Assembly: GCF_008931845.1 (NCBI RefSeq)
Contig: NZ_CP044535.1
Coordinates: 558,001-622,000, forward strand
Length of the DNA stretch: 64,000 nt
Direction: 5' to 3'
From: Borrelia maritima
Lineage (GTDB): Bacteria > Spirochaetota > Spirochaetia > Borreliales > Borreliaceae
The notes below the pieces were generated by a model that was not told the DNA's origin, did not search any database, and was given only the letters and a program-made list of their open reading frames with translations. The stretch's first letter is position 1. Each line of letters begins with the position of its first letter. Positions 56,094 to 64,000 of the stretch are shown here, one piece after another. The translations under genes were made by a program, and so were the position numbers.

Positions 56094-58241
56094 TTATTTT
56101 GTTTTAAATTGATTTATACTTTCGCTAATTCCAGAAATATGGCTTGAGTTTGTAGTTCCTAAAACCTTAATGCGCTCAATTGCTTCTACTAGTTTATTAA
56201 TTTCTTCTTTTAAGCCTTTCATTGAATTTGAGACTGTAATATTAATTTCTCCTAAGAGCTTAACAGTGCTAATGATTTCTTTGTTTCCCCTAAACATATC
56301 ATTTGAGCCAATTTTTACTTCATATGTTATTTCCCGCATTGTATTTAAAGCTTTTAAAATTTCTTGGCTACCTATTGATTGCTCTTGCATTGTGTGATTT
56401 ATTTCTTCTATTACTTGAACAACCAGATTGATTGAGTCAAATATCTGGTTGAAGGCCTTATTTGTTAATTCAGAAGTGTTCACAGTTTTGGTTATTGAAT
56501 CCATTATTTCGTTAATTGATGAGGCAACAGATTCTGATTGTGATGTTACTTGTTCTGCGAGGTCTTTTATTTCTTCTGCAACAATGGCAAATCCTTTTCC
56601 GGCTTCACCAGCATGAGATGCTTCAATTGCAGCGTTCATTGAGAGCAGGTTAGTTTGGCTAGCTATAGATGAAATTAAAGAGTTTGCTTCTTGTAATCTT
56701 GTTGAGTTTTTGAAAATTTCTTTGATTTGAGTAATAACTTCTTCTTGTTTTTTTCGCCCATCATCAGAGAATCTTTTTAATTCTTCGGTGCTTTTTGCAG
56801 CTTTTTGAGTTATTTCTGTTATTGATTGTATTCCCCCTATCATTTCTTCGATAGCTGATGAGGATTGTTCAACACTTGCAGCTTGAGTTTCAATTGAGTT
56901 GTCAAGAGATGAAATATTTTTTGAAAGACTTTCAATTACATTTGTTGTATTAGAAATGAATTCTACCTGTTTTTCTACTTCTTCTTGGGTTTTTTCTATG
57001 TATTGATTTGAATTTTTTATAGTATTGTGTGTTTTATTTATTTCACTAAATAAATGATCTCCATTTTCTTTTAATAGCTTTACTCGTTCTTGTAGTGAAT
57101 TAATTACATTTTTTAGATTTTCAATAAAATGACCAAAAAGATTTATGGTAGAGCTTATTGAATCTTTGCCTTTTGATTCAACTTTAAATGTTAGGTCGCC
57201 GTTTTTAACTTTTGGAATGACAACATTGAGTTTGTCTATTTTTGATATTATTAAAGTTTTTATGGTTGATATCATTATTAATATAAAAATTATTACCAAA
57301 ATAAATATAATCGAGAGTGAAACTAATCTCATATTTTTAAATTCTTTTGAAAATATATTATTATAATCTATTTTTATTCCCAAGTACCAATGGGATGTTG
57401 TGATCCTTGCTAAGGAGATTATTTCATTTGAATTGCTTGTATTGTAATTTGCTTTTCCTTGAGACAGTGCGTTTAATATTTGCGTTAATGTTTTTGGGTT
57501 AAAGCCAAATATGTGCTTTATGTTCTTTAGAATTTCATCTTTTCCTCCAAATGCATCACCACTGCTGTTTATTATGTATACATTAAAGTATTTTGATGAG
57601 TTTTGACTGCTTGCATTTTGTTCTAGCAACGAGTTTTCTAAAAGAAGTAAAAGATATTCTTTTAGCTCAGCAATTTTTTCTGAAATGTCAGCATATAAAA
57701 TAATATACCCAACATTAGATTTTTTTGAATCTGTTATTTTATATGCTATTGGAATATAAAAATTGTTATTTATTTTTGCTAAACTGTTGTGAAGAATTGA
57801 AATTTGAAATGTAGTTAAAGCTTTGCCTAATAGCAATTCTTTTAAGCTTATATATTGGCCGGTTCTTTTTTTTTCGCTTGATGCGATTATGTATCCATCT
57901 TTGTTTGTGTACTCTATTATTTTAATAAAGGAGGGGAGTGTAATTAAAATTTTGTCAGATACTAAGTGTTCTTCGCTTTTGTTATTTAGAATTGCAGACT
58001 GGTAATCATATCTAGCCGTTAATATGCTTAAAGCTTTTATTATTTCTCTAGATTCATCAGAAAAACTTTTAATCATTGCTTGGTTGATGAATTTTGTAAA
58101 GTCTTGAAGTTCTTTTGTTATGATTTTTTTATAACCCTGGTCTAGTAGTAAAAAGGTTGTTGCAATAATGATTATTGTGTATGCCAGAATTATAAAGTTG
58201 AATTTATAAAAAAGGCTGGAGTTAAGTTTCTTTTTTTTCAC
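56094..58241 (-). CDS. mcp2: transmembrane methyl-accepting chemotaxis protein
   Basis: A 715-residue receptor. Membrane segments at about 15-33 and 300-325 enclose a periplasmic sensory domain of about 270 residues, consistent with a dCACHE-like fold ([13 protein letters not shown] near its end). A HAMP-like linker follows, then the signalling helices with the conserved hairpin [39 protein letters not shown] around 530-575. Start GTG 58241 with GAGGGGA 5 bases upstream. Divergent from a second receptor, 270 bases apart. Ligand unknown. Confidence 0.92.
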   Translation of the reverse strand: MKKKKLNSSLFYKFNFIILAYTIIIIATTFLLLDQGYKKIITKELQDFTKFINQAMIKSFSDESREIIKALSILTARYDYQSAILNNKSEEHLVSDKILITLPSFIKIIEYTNKDGYIIASSEKKRTGQYISLKELLLGKALTTFQISILHNSLAKINNNFYIPIAYKITDSKKSNVGYIILYADISEKIAELKEYLLLLLENSLLEQNASSQNSSKYFNVYIINSSGDAFGGKDEILKNIKHIFGFNPKTLTQILNALSQGKANYNTSNSNEIISLARITTSHWYLGIKIDYNNIFSKEFKNMRLVSLSIIFILVIIFILIMISTIKTLIISKIDKLNVVIPKVKNGDLTFKVESKGKDSISSTINLFGHFIENLKNVINSLQERVKLLKENGDHLFSEINKTHNTIKNSNQYIEKTQEEVEKQVEFISNTTNVIESLSKNISSLDNSIETQAASVEQSSSAIEEMIGGIQSITEITQKAAKSTEELKRFSDDGRKKQEEVITQIKEIFKNSTRLQEANSLISSIASQTNLLSMNAAIEASHAGEAGKGFAIVAEEIKDLAEQVTSQSESVASSINEIMDSITKTVNTSELTNKAFNQIFDSINLVVQVIEEINHTMQEQSIGSQEILKALNTMREITYEVKIGSNDMFRGNKEIISTVKLLGEINITVSNSMKGLKEEINKLVEAIERIKVLGTTNSSHISGISESINQFKTK

Positions 58242-58511
58242 TAAGTCCCCTCAAAATTTTGATTTTTCATAAAATTTTAAAATATTAAATTTTTAGTATT
58301 CTATATGTTTTATTATATAATTATATATGCATGTAGCTAAATAATAAAATAATTATTTGCAAATATTTGAGGGATTTAATCTTTTTTAATATTTAGAAAG
58401 AAAGATCTTATTTGCCAATTGTTATTAGTAATTATTTATATTTGATTTTTGGAAGGTGAAAGTTTTGTTTTAAGGTTTTGATCATGTTAATGTTATGTTT
58501 GGAGAGCTTTT

Positions 58512-60719
58512 ATGACCGATGAGAATTTAATTGATGTTAATTTGAAAAATACTAAACGATTTCTTTATTTAGTTTTATTTGTATTTATTTTGTTCAATTT
58601 TTTATTCATAGGCTATGCTTATATTAACCATAAAAATGAATATTTAGATCGCTTTGACCTTGATGCCAAGTTGTTTTTAAATAGTGTTTCTGCTGTTATT
58701 AAGGCTAAGTATTTAGAATCTTCTAGGTTTCTTGAGGAGCTTGTAAAAGATAGCTATAGGTTTGGGATATTGGTGAATTCTTCAAAGAGTTTTCTTTTGT
58801 CTTCAAGTTTAAAATTTGGAGACAGTTTAGATGAAAATAGCGATTTGTTTTTAAGATCAAGAGAATTTAGCTCTATAGATAAAATCTTTAAAACTATTCC
58901 TGTTGCAGAAAATTCACTCGAAGGTATATTTTTTATTCCTATAGGGAAGAATGTTTTAATATCAAATTCAAATTTTTCATCTTTAGGCTTAAAAGATATT
59001 AGGTTAGATCCTATTTATTCTGTGCCTGTAGAGAAAAATTCTAAATATTATTCAAGGTACATGAGAATAGATGGGAAAATTTATTCTGTAGTAAGTTTTC
59101 CTGTTAGGGATTCTGTTGCAACTTTGGGGGTGATAGGAATTTTAGTATGCTTTGATGAGCCATTAGATATTATTGAAAATCAGTTGTTTTCTTCTCTTAA
59201 ATTAAGCAGCAAAGATTATAATTTTTTTATGCTTGACAGAAATTATATGCCCATTTTTTTAAACTTTAATAATCTTAATTCTAAGTCTTTTTCTGCAGCT
59301 TATAGTGATAATGTTTTGAGCAAAGTTATATCTTATACTAAAAAAGATTCTTCTGTCACTCGTCGCACCTTTAATTATGCAAGCGATTTTTATTCTTTAA
59401 ACTTTGTAAAAACAGATGATTTTTTGATTCAAGGATTGATTTTTAATGTTAATTCCATTCCCATTGTGTTTAAGTCAAATTGGATTGTATTTTTTATATT
59501 TTTATTATCATCTTTTGTTATTGTGCTTTATTTATGTAACACTTTTGTTTTTTCATTAATTAATGATTTTAACAGAATTGTCGATTATCAAAAATCAAAA
59601 AGTGACCCTTTTAGTCTTGAGCCTACTTTAGAGGTTAAGTATTCTTCAACTATTGTTTCTTATATTAGTTCAAAGCTGGATAATCTATCGGCTAAGAGCA
59701 ATAAATCTTTTGAAAATATAAAATTTTATTCTAAAGATTTAAATAATTATTTAGAGCAAATAGAGACTACAGTATTAAATACCGAGAGCATAGATTCTAG
59801 TGTTTTAGCTTATGAACAACTAAAAGATACTTTTTCTAGATTTGAAAAGTCAATCGTTGATATTTTAAAAGGCTTTGAATCTGTTACTGATCCGATTAAT
59901 GATCTAAATAAGTATATATTAGAGATTTCCTCAAATTTTGAAGAGAACGTTAGTTTTTTTTATAGCATAGATAAAAATTTAGAAATTTTTAATAAAGTTG
60001 CTACTATAAATTCTTCTGATATTGAAAATATTAAAAGTAAAGTTTTTGATTTAAATATTGTTTTTGAAAATGTAAATAAAAATTTTGCAGATCTTTTGTC
60101 TCAAACTAACAGCTTACAAAGTGCAAATAAGCTTTTAGTTTCAATTTCAGCTCAGACCAATATGCTTGCTATGAATGCAGCAATTGAGGCGGCAAAAGCA
60201 GGTGATGCAGGTAAAAGTTTTGCAGTTGTTGCTGAGGAGATTAGAAAGCTTGCTATTAATTCTGGAAAATATTCTAAAACCATTAAAGATGAGCTAAAAA
60301 CGGTTGATGGCATTATTGCAGCGATTAATTCAGAGATTGATACAATTTATAAAAATTTTATAGATATTCAGGATAATGTAGACAGCAATTTTTCAAGACA
60401 TGAGAAAGTAGATCTTACTCTTGCTAAGCATTTTAAAGAAATTGGAGAGTTTAAGGACAGGTATTTGTCTTACGATACTAAGATTAGAGATGCTAAGAAT
60501 ATGTATAAGGAAATCTTTAATAACCATTTTTTTATTAGTGGCAAGTTTAACAACTTTAGTCAAGATTTAAAAGAATTTAAAGTTTCTAAGATGAATTTAG
60601 ATGCATTAAATTCTCTTCAAGAATATTCATCTTTAGTGAAATCTTCTAAGGATAAGATATTTAAAATAAAAGAATTGATTCAAAAGATTAATGATGAGAT
60701 TAAAGATATTCTTTTTTAG
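58512..60719 (+). CDS. mcp3: transmembrane methyl-accepting chemotaxis protein
   Basis: A 735-residue receptor with membrane segments near 17-37 and 325-350, a large periplasmic sensory region between them and a C-terminal signalling domain. The hairpin [36 protein letters not shown] lies around 540-580. No C-terminal CheR-binding pentapeptide is visible; the end is [27 protein letters not shown] precedes ATG. It is divergent from mcp2 and convergent with murB, 11 bases apart. Ligand unknown. Confidence 0.92.
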   Translation: MTDENLIDVNLKNTKRFLYLVLFVFILFNFLFIGYAYINHKNEYLDRFDLDAKLFLNSVSAVIKAKYLESSRFLEELVKDSYRFGILVNSSKSFLLSSSLKFGDSLDENSDLFLRSREFSSIDKIFKTIPVAENSLEGIFFIPIGKNVLISNSNFSSLGLKDIRLDPIYSVPVEKNSKYYSRYMRIDGKIYSVVSFPVRDSVATLGVIGILVCFDEPLDIIENQLFSSLKLSSKDYNFFMLDRNYMPIFLNFNNLNSKSFSAAYSDNVLSKVISYTKKDSSVTRRTFNYASDFYSLNFVKTDDFLIQGLIFNVNSIPIVFKSNWIVFFIFLLSSFVIVLYLCNTFVFSLINDFNRIVDYQKSKSDPFSLEPTLEVKYSSTIVSYISSKLDNLSAKSNKSFENIKFYSKDLNNYLEQIETTVLNTESIDSSVLAYEQLKDTFSRFEKSIVDILKGFESVTDPINDLNKYILEISSNFEENVSFFYSIDKNLEIFNKVATINSSDIENIKSKVFDLNIVFENVNKNFADLLSQTNSLQSANKLLVSISAQTNMLAMNAAIEAAKAGDAGKSFAVVAEEIRKLAINSGKYSKTIKDELKTVDGIIAAINSEIDTIYKNFIDIQDNVDSNFSRHEKVDLTLAKHFKEIGEFKDRYLSYDTKIRDAKNMYKEIFNNHFFISGKFNNFSQDLKEFKVSKMNLDALNSLQEYSSLVKSSKDKIFKIKELIQKINDEIKDILF

Positions 60720-60730
60720 CTTTCTTGATT

Positions 60731-61636
60731 TTAAAATCCTATGTAAAGAACTTCTTCTTCGAGTAAAAGTCCAGTTTTCAAGTAAACTTCGGTTTTTACT
60801 TTTTCAATTAAACTTTTTACGTCATTGGAAGTGGCGTTGTTAATGTTAATAATAAAGTTTCCATGATATTCAGATACTGCAGCGCCCCCAATGCTTAGTC
60901 CTTTAAGTTTACATTCTTCAATTATTTGTCCGCTAGGTTTCAGAAATGTTTTATTGTTTTTAAAGGTGCTTCCACTGCTTGGGAATAAGTAGTGACCTTT
61001 GTTTATTCTTGCTTGTTTGTTTTTGCTCATTTCTTCTTCAATAATTTTCTTATTTTCTTTTTTTAAATTCAATTCAATTTTTAATATGAAAAAGTTTTTA
61101 TTTTGAAAAGGTGATATTTTATATTTAAAGTCTTCTTTTTTAAATTCTTTGCAAATAATTTTTCCTTTGTCGTTTATAAATGTAATTTTTTTTAGTATTT
61201 CAGAGATTTCATTTCCAAAGCATCTAGCATTCATCCACACTGCACCTCCCAGTGTTCCGGGCAGCCCGTAGATAAATTCTAGGCCACTTAAGCCGTTATC
61301 AAGTGCAATTTTACATAAATTTTCAAAATTTGCACCACATTCTGCTGTAATTTTATTGTCGTGAATTTTTATTTTATTTAGATGCCCGGTGTATATTATC
61401 GGGAAATCAATTTCTTTCTCGTCATTGACTAAAATATTAGATCCTCCCCCAAGAATAAATAGTTTAATTTTTTCTTCTATTGCCGCTTTAAAAAGATTTT
61501 CAGCTTCTTGAATATTTTCAGGAATGAAAAATAATTTCGAAATGTTTCCAATCTTATATGTTGTATATTCATTTAGATTTTTTGTTTGAGGAGCAATATT
61601 GATTTTTTTAAGAAAATTATTTAGGCTTTTAAGCAT
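60731..61636 (-). CDS. murB: UDP-N-acetylenolpyruvoylglucosamine reductase
   Basis: A 301-residue FAD-dependent MurB that reduces enolpyruvyl-UDP-GlcNAc to UDP-MurNAc with NADPH. FAD-binding GGGSNILVNDE is at 63-73; GLEFIYGLPGTLGGAVWMNARCFG is at 118-141; the proton donor region PSSGSTFKN has S223; GAAVSEYHGNFIIN and the C-terminal Glu-rich EEEVLYIGF follow. Length and layout fit the shorter type II form. The terminal palindrome GATTTTAAAATC (60727-60738) covers its stop. 51 bases from cysS, divergent. Confidence 0.94.
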   Translation of the reverse strand: MLKSLNNFLKKINIAPQTKNLNEYTTYKIGNISKLFFIPENIQEAENLFKAAIEEKIKLFILGGGSNILVNDEKEIDFPIIYTGHLNKIKIHDNKITAECGANFENLCKIALDNGLSGLEFIYGLPGTLGGAVWMNARCFGNEISEILKKITFINDKGKIICKEFKKEDFKYKISPFQNKNFFILKIELNLKKENKKIIEEEMSKNKQARINKGHYLFPSSGSTFKNNKTFLKPSGQIIEECKLKGLSIGGAAVSEYHGNFIININNATSNDVKSLIEKVKTEVYLKTGLLLEEEVLYIGF

Positions 61637-61687
61637 ACTTACTTAATAATAGATTAGATTTTTTATTTTTTCAATTTTGATAAATGT

Positions 61688-63130
61688 ATGATTTTAAAGT
61701 TATATAATACTAGAACAAAGAATTTTTCAGAATTAACAAATTTTGACGGTGTTAAAGCGTATGCTTGTGGGCCTACTGTTTATAATTATGCTCACATTGG
61801 AAATTTTAGAACTTATATTTTTGGAGACTTATTAATTAAAACTTTAAGATTTCTAGGATATAAAGTTGATTATGCAATGAATATTACAGATATTGGGCAT
61901 TTAACAGGCGATCTTGATGATGGAGAAGATAAAGTTGCTAAGACTGCAAGAGAGAAGGGTCTTACAGTTTACGAGATTAGTGAATTTTTTACGGAAGCTT
62001 TTTTTAAGGATTGTAGAAAATTAAACGTTGTATATCCAGATAAAGTTCTTGTTGCAAGCAAGCATATTCCTGTAATGATAGAAGTTATTAAAATTCTTGA
62101 AGAAAAAAAATTCACCTATTTTTCTAACGGCAATGTATATTTTGATACTTCTTGTTTTAAAAGTTATGGTGAGATGGCCGGTATTGATTTGATTGATAAA
62201 GATATGACTTTACCAAGGGTTGATATTGATAAATTTAAAAGGAATAAAACTGATTTTGTTTTGTGGTTTACTAATTCTAAATTTAAAGATCAGGAGATGA
62301 AATGGGATTCTCCTTGGGGGTTTGGTTATCCGAGTTGGCATTTGGAGTGTGCTGCTATGAATTTGGAGTATTTCAAAGATACACTTGATATTCATTTAGG
62401 AGGAGTTGATCATATTGGGGTTCATCACATAAATGAAATAGCAATAGCAGAGTGTTTTTTGAATAAGAAATGGTGTGATGTTTTTGTCCATGGAGAATTT
62501 TTGATTATGGATTATGACAAGATGTCAAAGTCAAGTGGGAATTTTATTACAATTAAAGACTTGGAAGATCAAAATTTTTCTTCTCTTGACTTTAGATATT
62601 TGTGTTTAACATCGCACTACAGAAATCAATTAAAATTTTCATTTAATAATCTTAAAGCAAGTAAGATTGCTAGGGTAAATATGATAAACAGGTTAAGTTA
62701 TTTTTATTCATCTTTGGATCCGGTTGACGTAAGTGTGCTTAGTAAGGATTTAAAAAATTTTAGCTTTAGTGTAGAAAAAGAATATTATGACTCTTTTGTA
62801 GAAAAAATTTCTTTTGATTTAAATGCTTCTCAGGGATTAGCTTTGCTTTGGGAGATAATTAAATCTGAAAATCTAGGTCCTGTTTCAAAGCTTAGATTAG
62901 CTTTTGTTTTTGATGAGATCATGTCGCTTAATTTGAGAAAAGAAATTTTAAAAAATTTAGAAAATCATGATGTAGCTGTTGATGAGAATATGAAAACTTT
63001 AATTGAAGAGAGAAGAATAGCCAAATGTGAAAAAAATTTTAAGCGTGCTGATGAGATTAGAGACTTTTTTGCTAAAAAGGGTTTTGTTTTGATTGATACT
63101 AAGGAAGGGACTAAGGTTAAAAGAGGCTAG
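61688..63130 (+). CDS. cysS: cysteinyl-tRNA synthetase
   Basis: A 480-residue class I synthetase charging tRNA-Cys. Zinc ligand C27 lies in [14 protein letters not shown], with HIGN at 36-39; [18 protein letters not shown] is typical; the other zinc residues fall in WHLECAAMN and [15 protein letters not shown] is at 278-282. The DALR-type C-terminal helices are complete with [28 protein letters not shown] is the only reasonable start; no Shine-Dalgarno is apparent. Divergent from murB. Confidence 0.96.
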   Translation: MILKLYNTRTKNFSELTNFDGVKAYACGPTVYNYAHIGNFRTYIFGDLLIKTLRFLGYKVDYAMNITDIGHLTGDLDDGEDKVAKTAREKGLTVYEISEFFTEAFFKDCRKLNVVYPDKVLVASKHIPVMIEVIKILEEKKFTYFSNGNVYFDTSCFKSYGEMAGIDLIDKDMTLPRVDIDKFKRNKTDFVLWFTNSKFKDQEMKWDSPWGFGYPSWHLECAAMNLEYFKDTLDIHLGGVDHIGVHHINEIAIAECFLNKKWCDVFVHGEFLIMDYDKMSKSSGNFITIKDLEDQNFSSLDFRYLCLTSHYRNQLKFSFNNLKASKIARVNMINRLSYFYSSLDPVDVSVLSKDLKNFSFSVEKEYYDSFVEKISFDLNASQGLALLWEIIKSENLGPVSKLRLAFVFDEIMSLNLRKEILKNLENHDVAVDENMKTLIEERRIAKCEKNFKRADEIRDFFAKKGFVLIDTKEGTKVKRG

Positions 63131-63133
63131 TAT

Positions 63134-64000
63134 TTGGCTATTTTTTTAAAAAACAAATATTTTTACTTAAGCTTAATTTTTATTATTTTTTTGTTTTTAT
63201 TTGTTTTTTCTGGATTTTTATTTTATTCAAGGCCAATTATTTATGATATATCCCCAATTCCCACTTCGCACAAGGATGTTATTGTTATTAAAGGAAATAA
63301 CTTAGGCCATACCACAGGAGAGATTAATATTAACAATAATTATTTGGTTAAAAGTAGTATTATTAGTTGGAGTAATACTGAAATAGTTTTTAAAATTACA
63401 GATGAGGTAAATTCTGGGCTTATTTTTGTAAAAAGTGAAAGGGGTACTAGTAACGAACTTTTTCTTGTTATTAGTAGGCAAGTTCCTGTTAAGCTTAATA
63501 GAGATAATATACCTTTTATTTTTTCAGAGGATAAAATAATTTTAAATTCAAATTCTTTAACTTTATTGCAGGGGATTAATTTGTTTTCACGTTCTAGCAC
63601 TATTAAAATTTTTCTTGAAACTAAGGACAAGCTTTATACAATTTTACCCCAAAATATTTTAGATGTTTCTGAGAATAGAGTGGAATTTATTACTCCTAAA
63701 ACTTTGAATTCTGGTGGGAAACTTTATGTTTTATTAGACAATCTTGAAAGCAATAAAGTTCCGTTTTCTGTTAAAGATGATTTTTTTAAGTGGACTTTAA
63801 GTGATTCAAAAGAGTTTACAATAACTGAGCAAATTTATTTTACTCAAGATATGAATGGCAATTTTGATTCAATTCCCAAGGATATTAATTTTAATGTTTT
63901 CTATTTGAAACCAATTGATAATGAGCGTCAAAAAATTACAGGGCGTAGTAATGGATATCTTGATTTTAATATTGCTAATTTATTTTTTGTAAATTTAAAA
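63134..64000 (+). CDS. exported IPT/TIG-domain protein, N-terminal part
   Basis: The first 289 codons of a gene that runs off the right edge. TTG 63134 is chosen because GAGG (63123-63126) lies 7 bases upstream, at the end of cysS. Residues 5-32 form one long hydrophobic segment (signal anchor or uncleaved signal). From about 40 the pattern SPIPTSHKDVIVIKGNNLG, ISWSNTEIVFKI and SNELFLVI matches an IPT/TIG immunoglobulin-like domain. A second beta-rich region follows (to about 200). Function unknown. By order BB0600. The rest of the protein is needed to tell what it carries. Confidence 0.75.
   Translation, partial: MAIFLKNKYFYLSLIFIIFLFLFVFSGFLFYSRPIIYDISPIPTSHKDVIVIKGNNLGHTTGEININNNYLVKSSIISWSNTEIVFKITDEVNSGLIFVKSERGTSNELFLVISRQVPVKLNRDNIPFIFSEDKIILNSNSLTLLQGINLFSRSSTIKIFLETKDKLYTILPQNILDVSENRVEFITPKTLNSGGKLYVLLDNLESNKVPFSVKDDFFKWTLSDSKEFTITEQIYFTQDMNGNFDSIPKDINFNVFYLKPIDNERQKITGRSNGYLDFNIANLFFVNLK

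Noticed and set aside
1..64000. Search for CRISPR arrays, insertion sequences, rRNA genes and phage genes
   Set aside because: No regularly spaced repeats, transposase-like ORFs, rRNA or phage structural genes were seen in the window.

Overview
The window is a stretch of the linear chromosome of a Lyme-group spirochaete (Borrelia/Borreliella burgdorferi sensu lato). The grounds are: very AT-rich DNA; spirochaete chemotaxis and flagellar genes; a PTS trio beside a minimal housekeeping set; an exported MTA/SAH nucleosidase (Bgp/Pfs); and a gene order that, from memory and not checked, follows B. burgdorferi B31 BB0548 to BB0600. Locus numbers below are recalled orthologue names only. I see no insertion sequence, prophage or CRISPR array.

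Layout. 1-1651 (minus): cheY1, fliS, a small helical protein and the start of polA, overlapping or tightly packed. 1894-3876: ligA. 3907-5412 (minus): a coiled-coil exported protein with an internal duplication. 5448-8871: a divergent locus with a small minus-strand ORF and a three-gene plus-strand operon, which I read as a strongly diverged xanthine dehydrogenase-family enzyme (Mo-cofactor-, [2Fe-2S]- and FAD-type subunits). 9011-11584: ptsH-ptsI-crr. 11625-14982: htpG and gnd, divergent. 15006-16896 (minus): three related small beta-barrel-like exported proteins. 17115-23542: chemosensory operon cheW2-STAS-cheA1-cheB2-receptor-like protein-cheY2. 23766-24547 (minus): tRNA-Leu(CAA) and an archaeal-like UMP kinase. 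24759-30601: glycosyltransferase, ABC exporter pair, pyrG and two unknown genes. 30842-38266: soluble receptor mcp1, dnaE, yggT, recG. 38263-43407: VanY-like carboxypeptidase, two tandem MATE transporters, murD. 43404-46631 (minus): FemAB-like ligase and metG. 46788-49563: bgp/pfs, pta, ksgA. 49564-50850 (minus): a comEC pseudogene. 50967-55430: CPBP protease, long-chain acyl-CoA ligase, argS. 55479-60719: membrane protein and two divergent transmembrane chemoreceptors. 60731-64000: murB, cysS and the start of an exported IPT/TIG-domain protein.

How the genes fit together. Two PTS phosphorelay carriers and a soluble EIIA support sugar uptake. pta serves acetate metabolism. murB, murD, the FemAB protein and the carboxypeptidase act on peptidoglycan. 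Three receptors, one receptor-like protein and a full CheW/CheA/CheB/CheY set form signalling modules.

Most notable observations. (1) The three-gene operon at 5696-8871 looks like a molybdo-flavoenzyme that has lost most cofactor-binding motifs but stays open in all three genes; its small subunit keeps exactly the four cysteines of one [2Fe-2S] cluster. (2) Competence genes appear decayed: comEC is broken by three homopolymer frameshifts and an in-frame stop, and an 88-residue ORF resembles the C-terminus of ComM. (3) Several genes without a Shine-Dalgarno have a -10 element 5-8 bases before the start codon, suggesting leaderless mRNAs; the CPBP protease promoter is nearly consensus.
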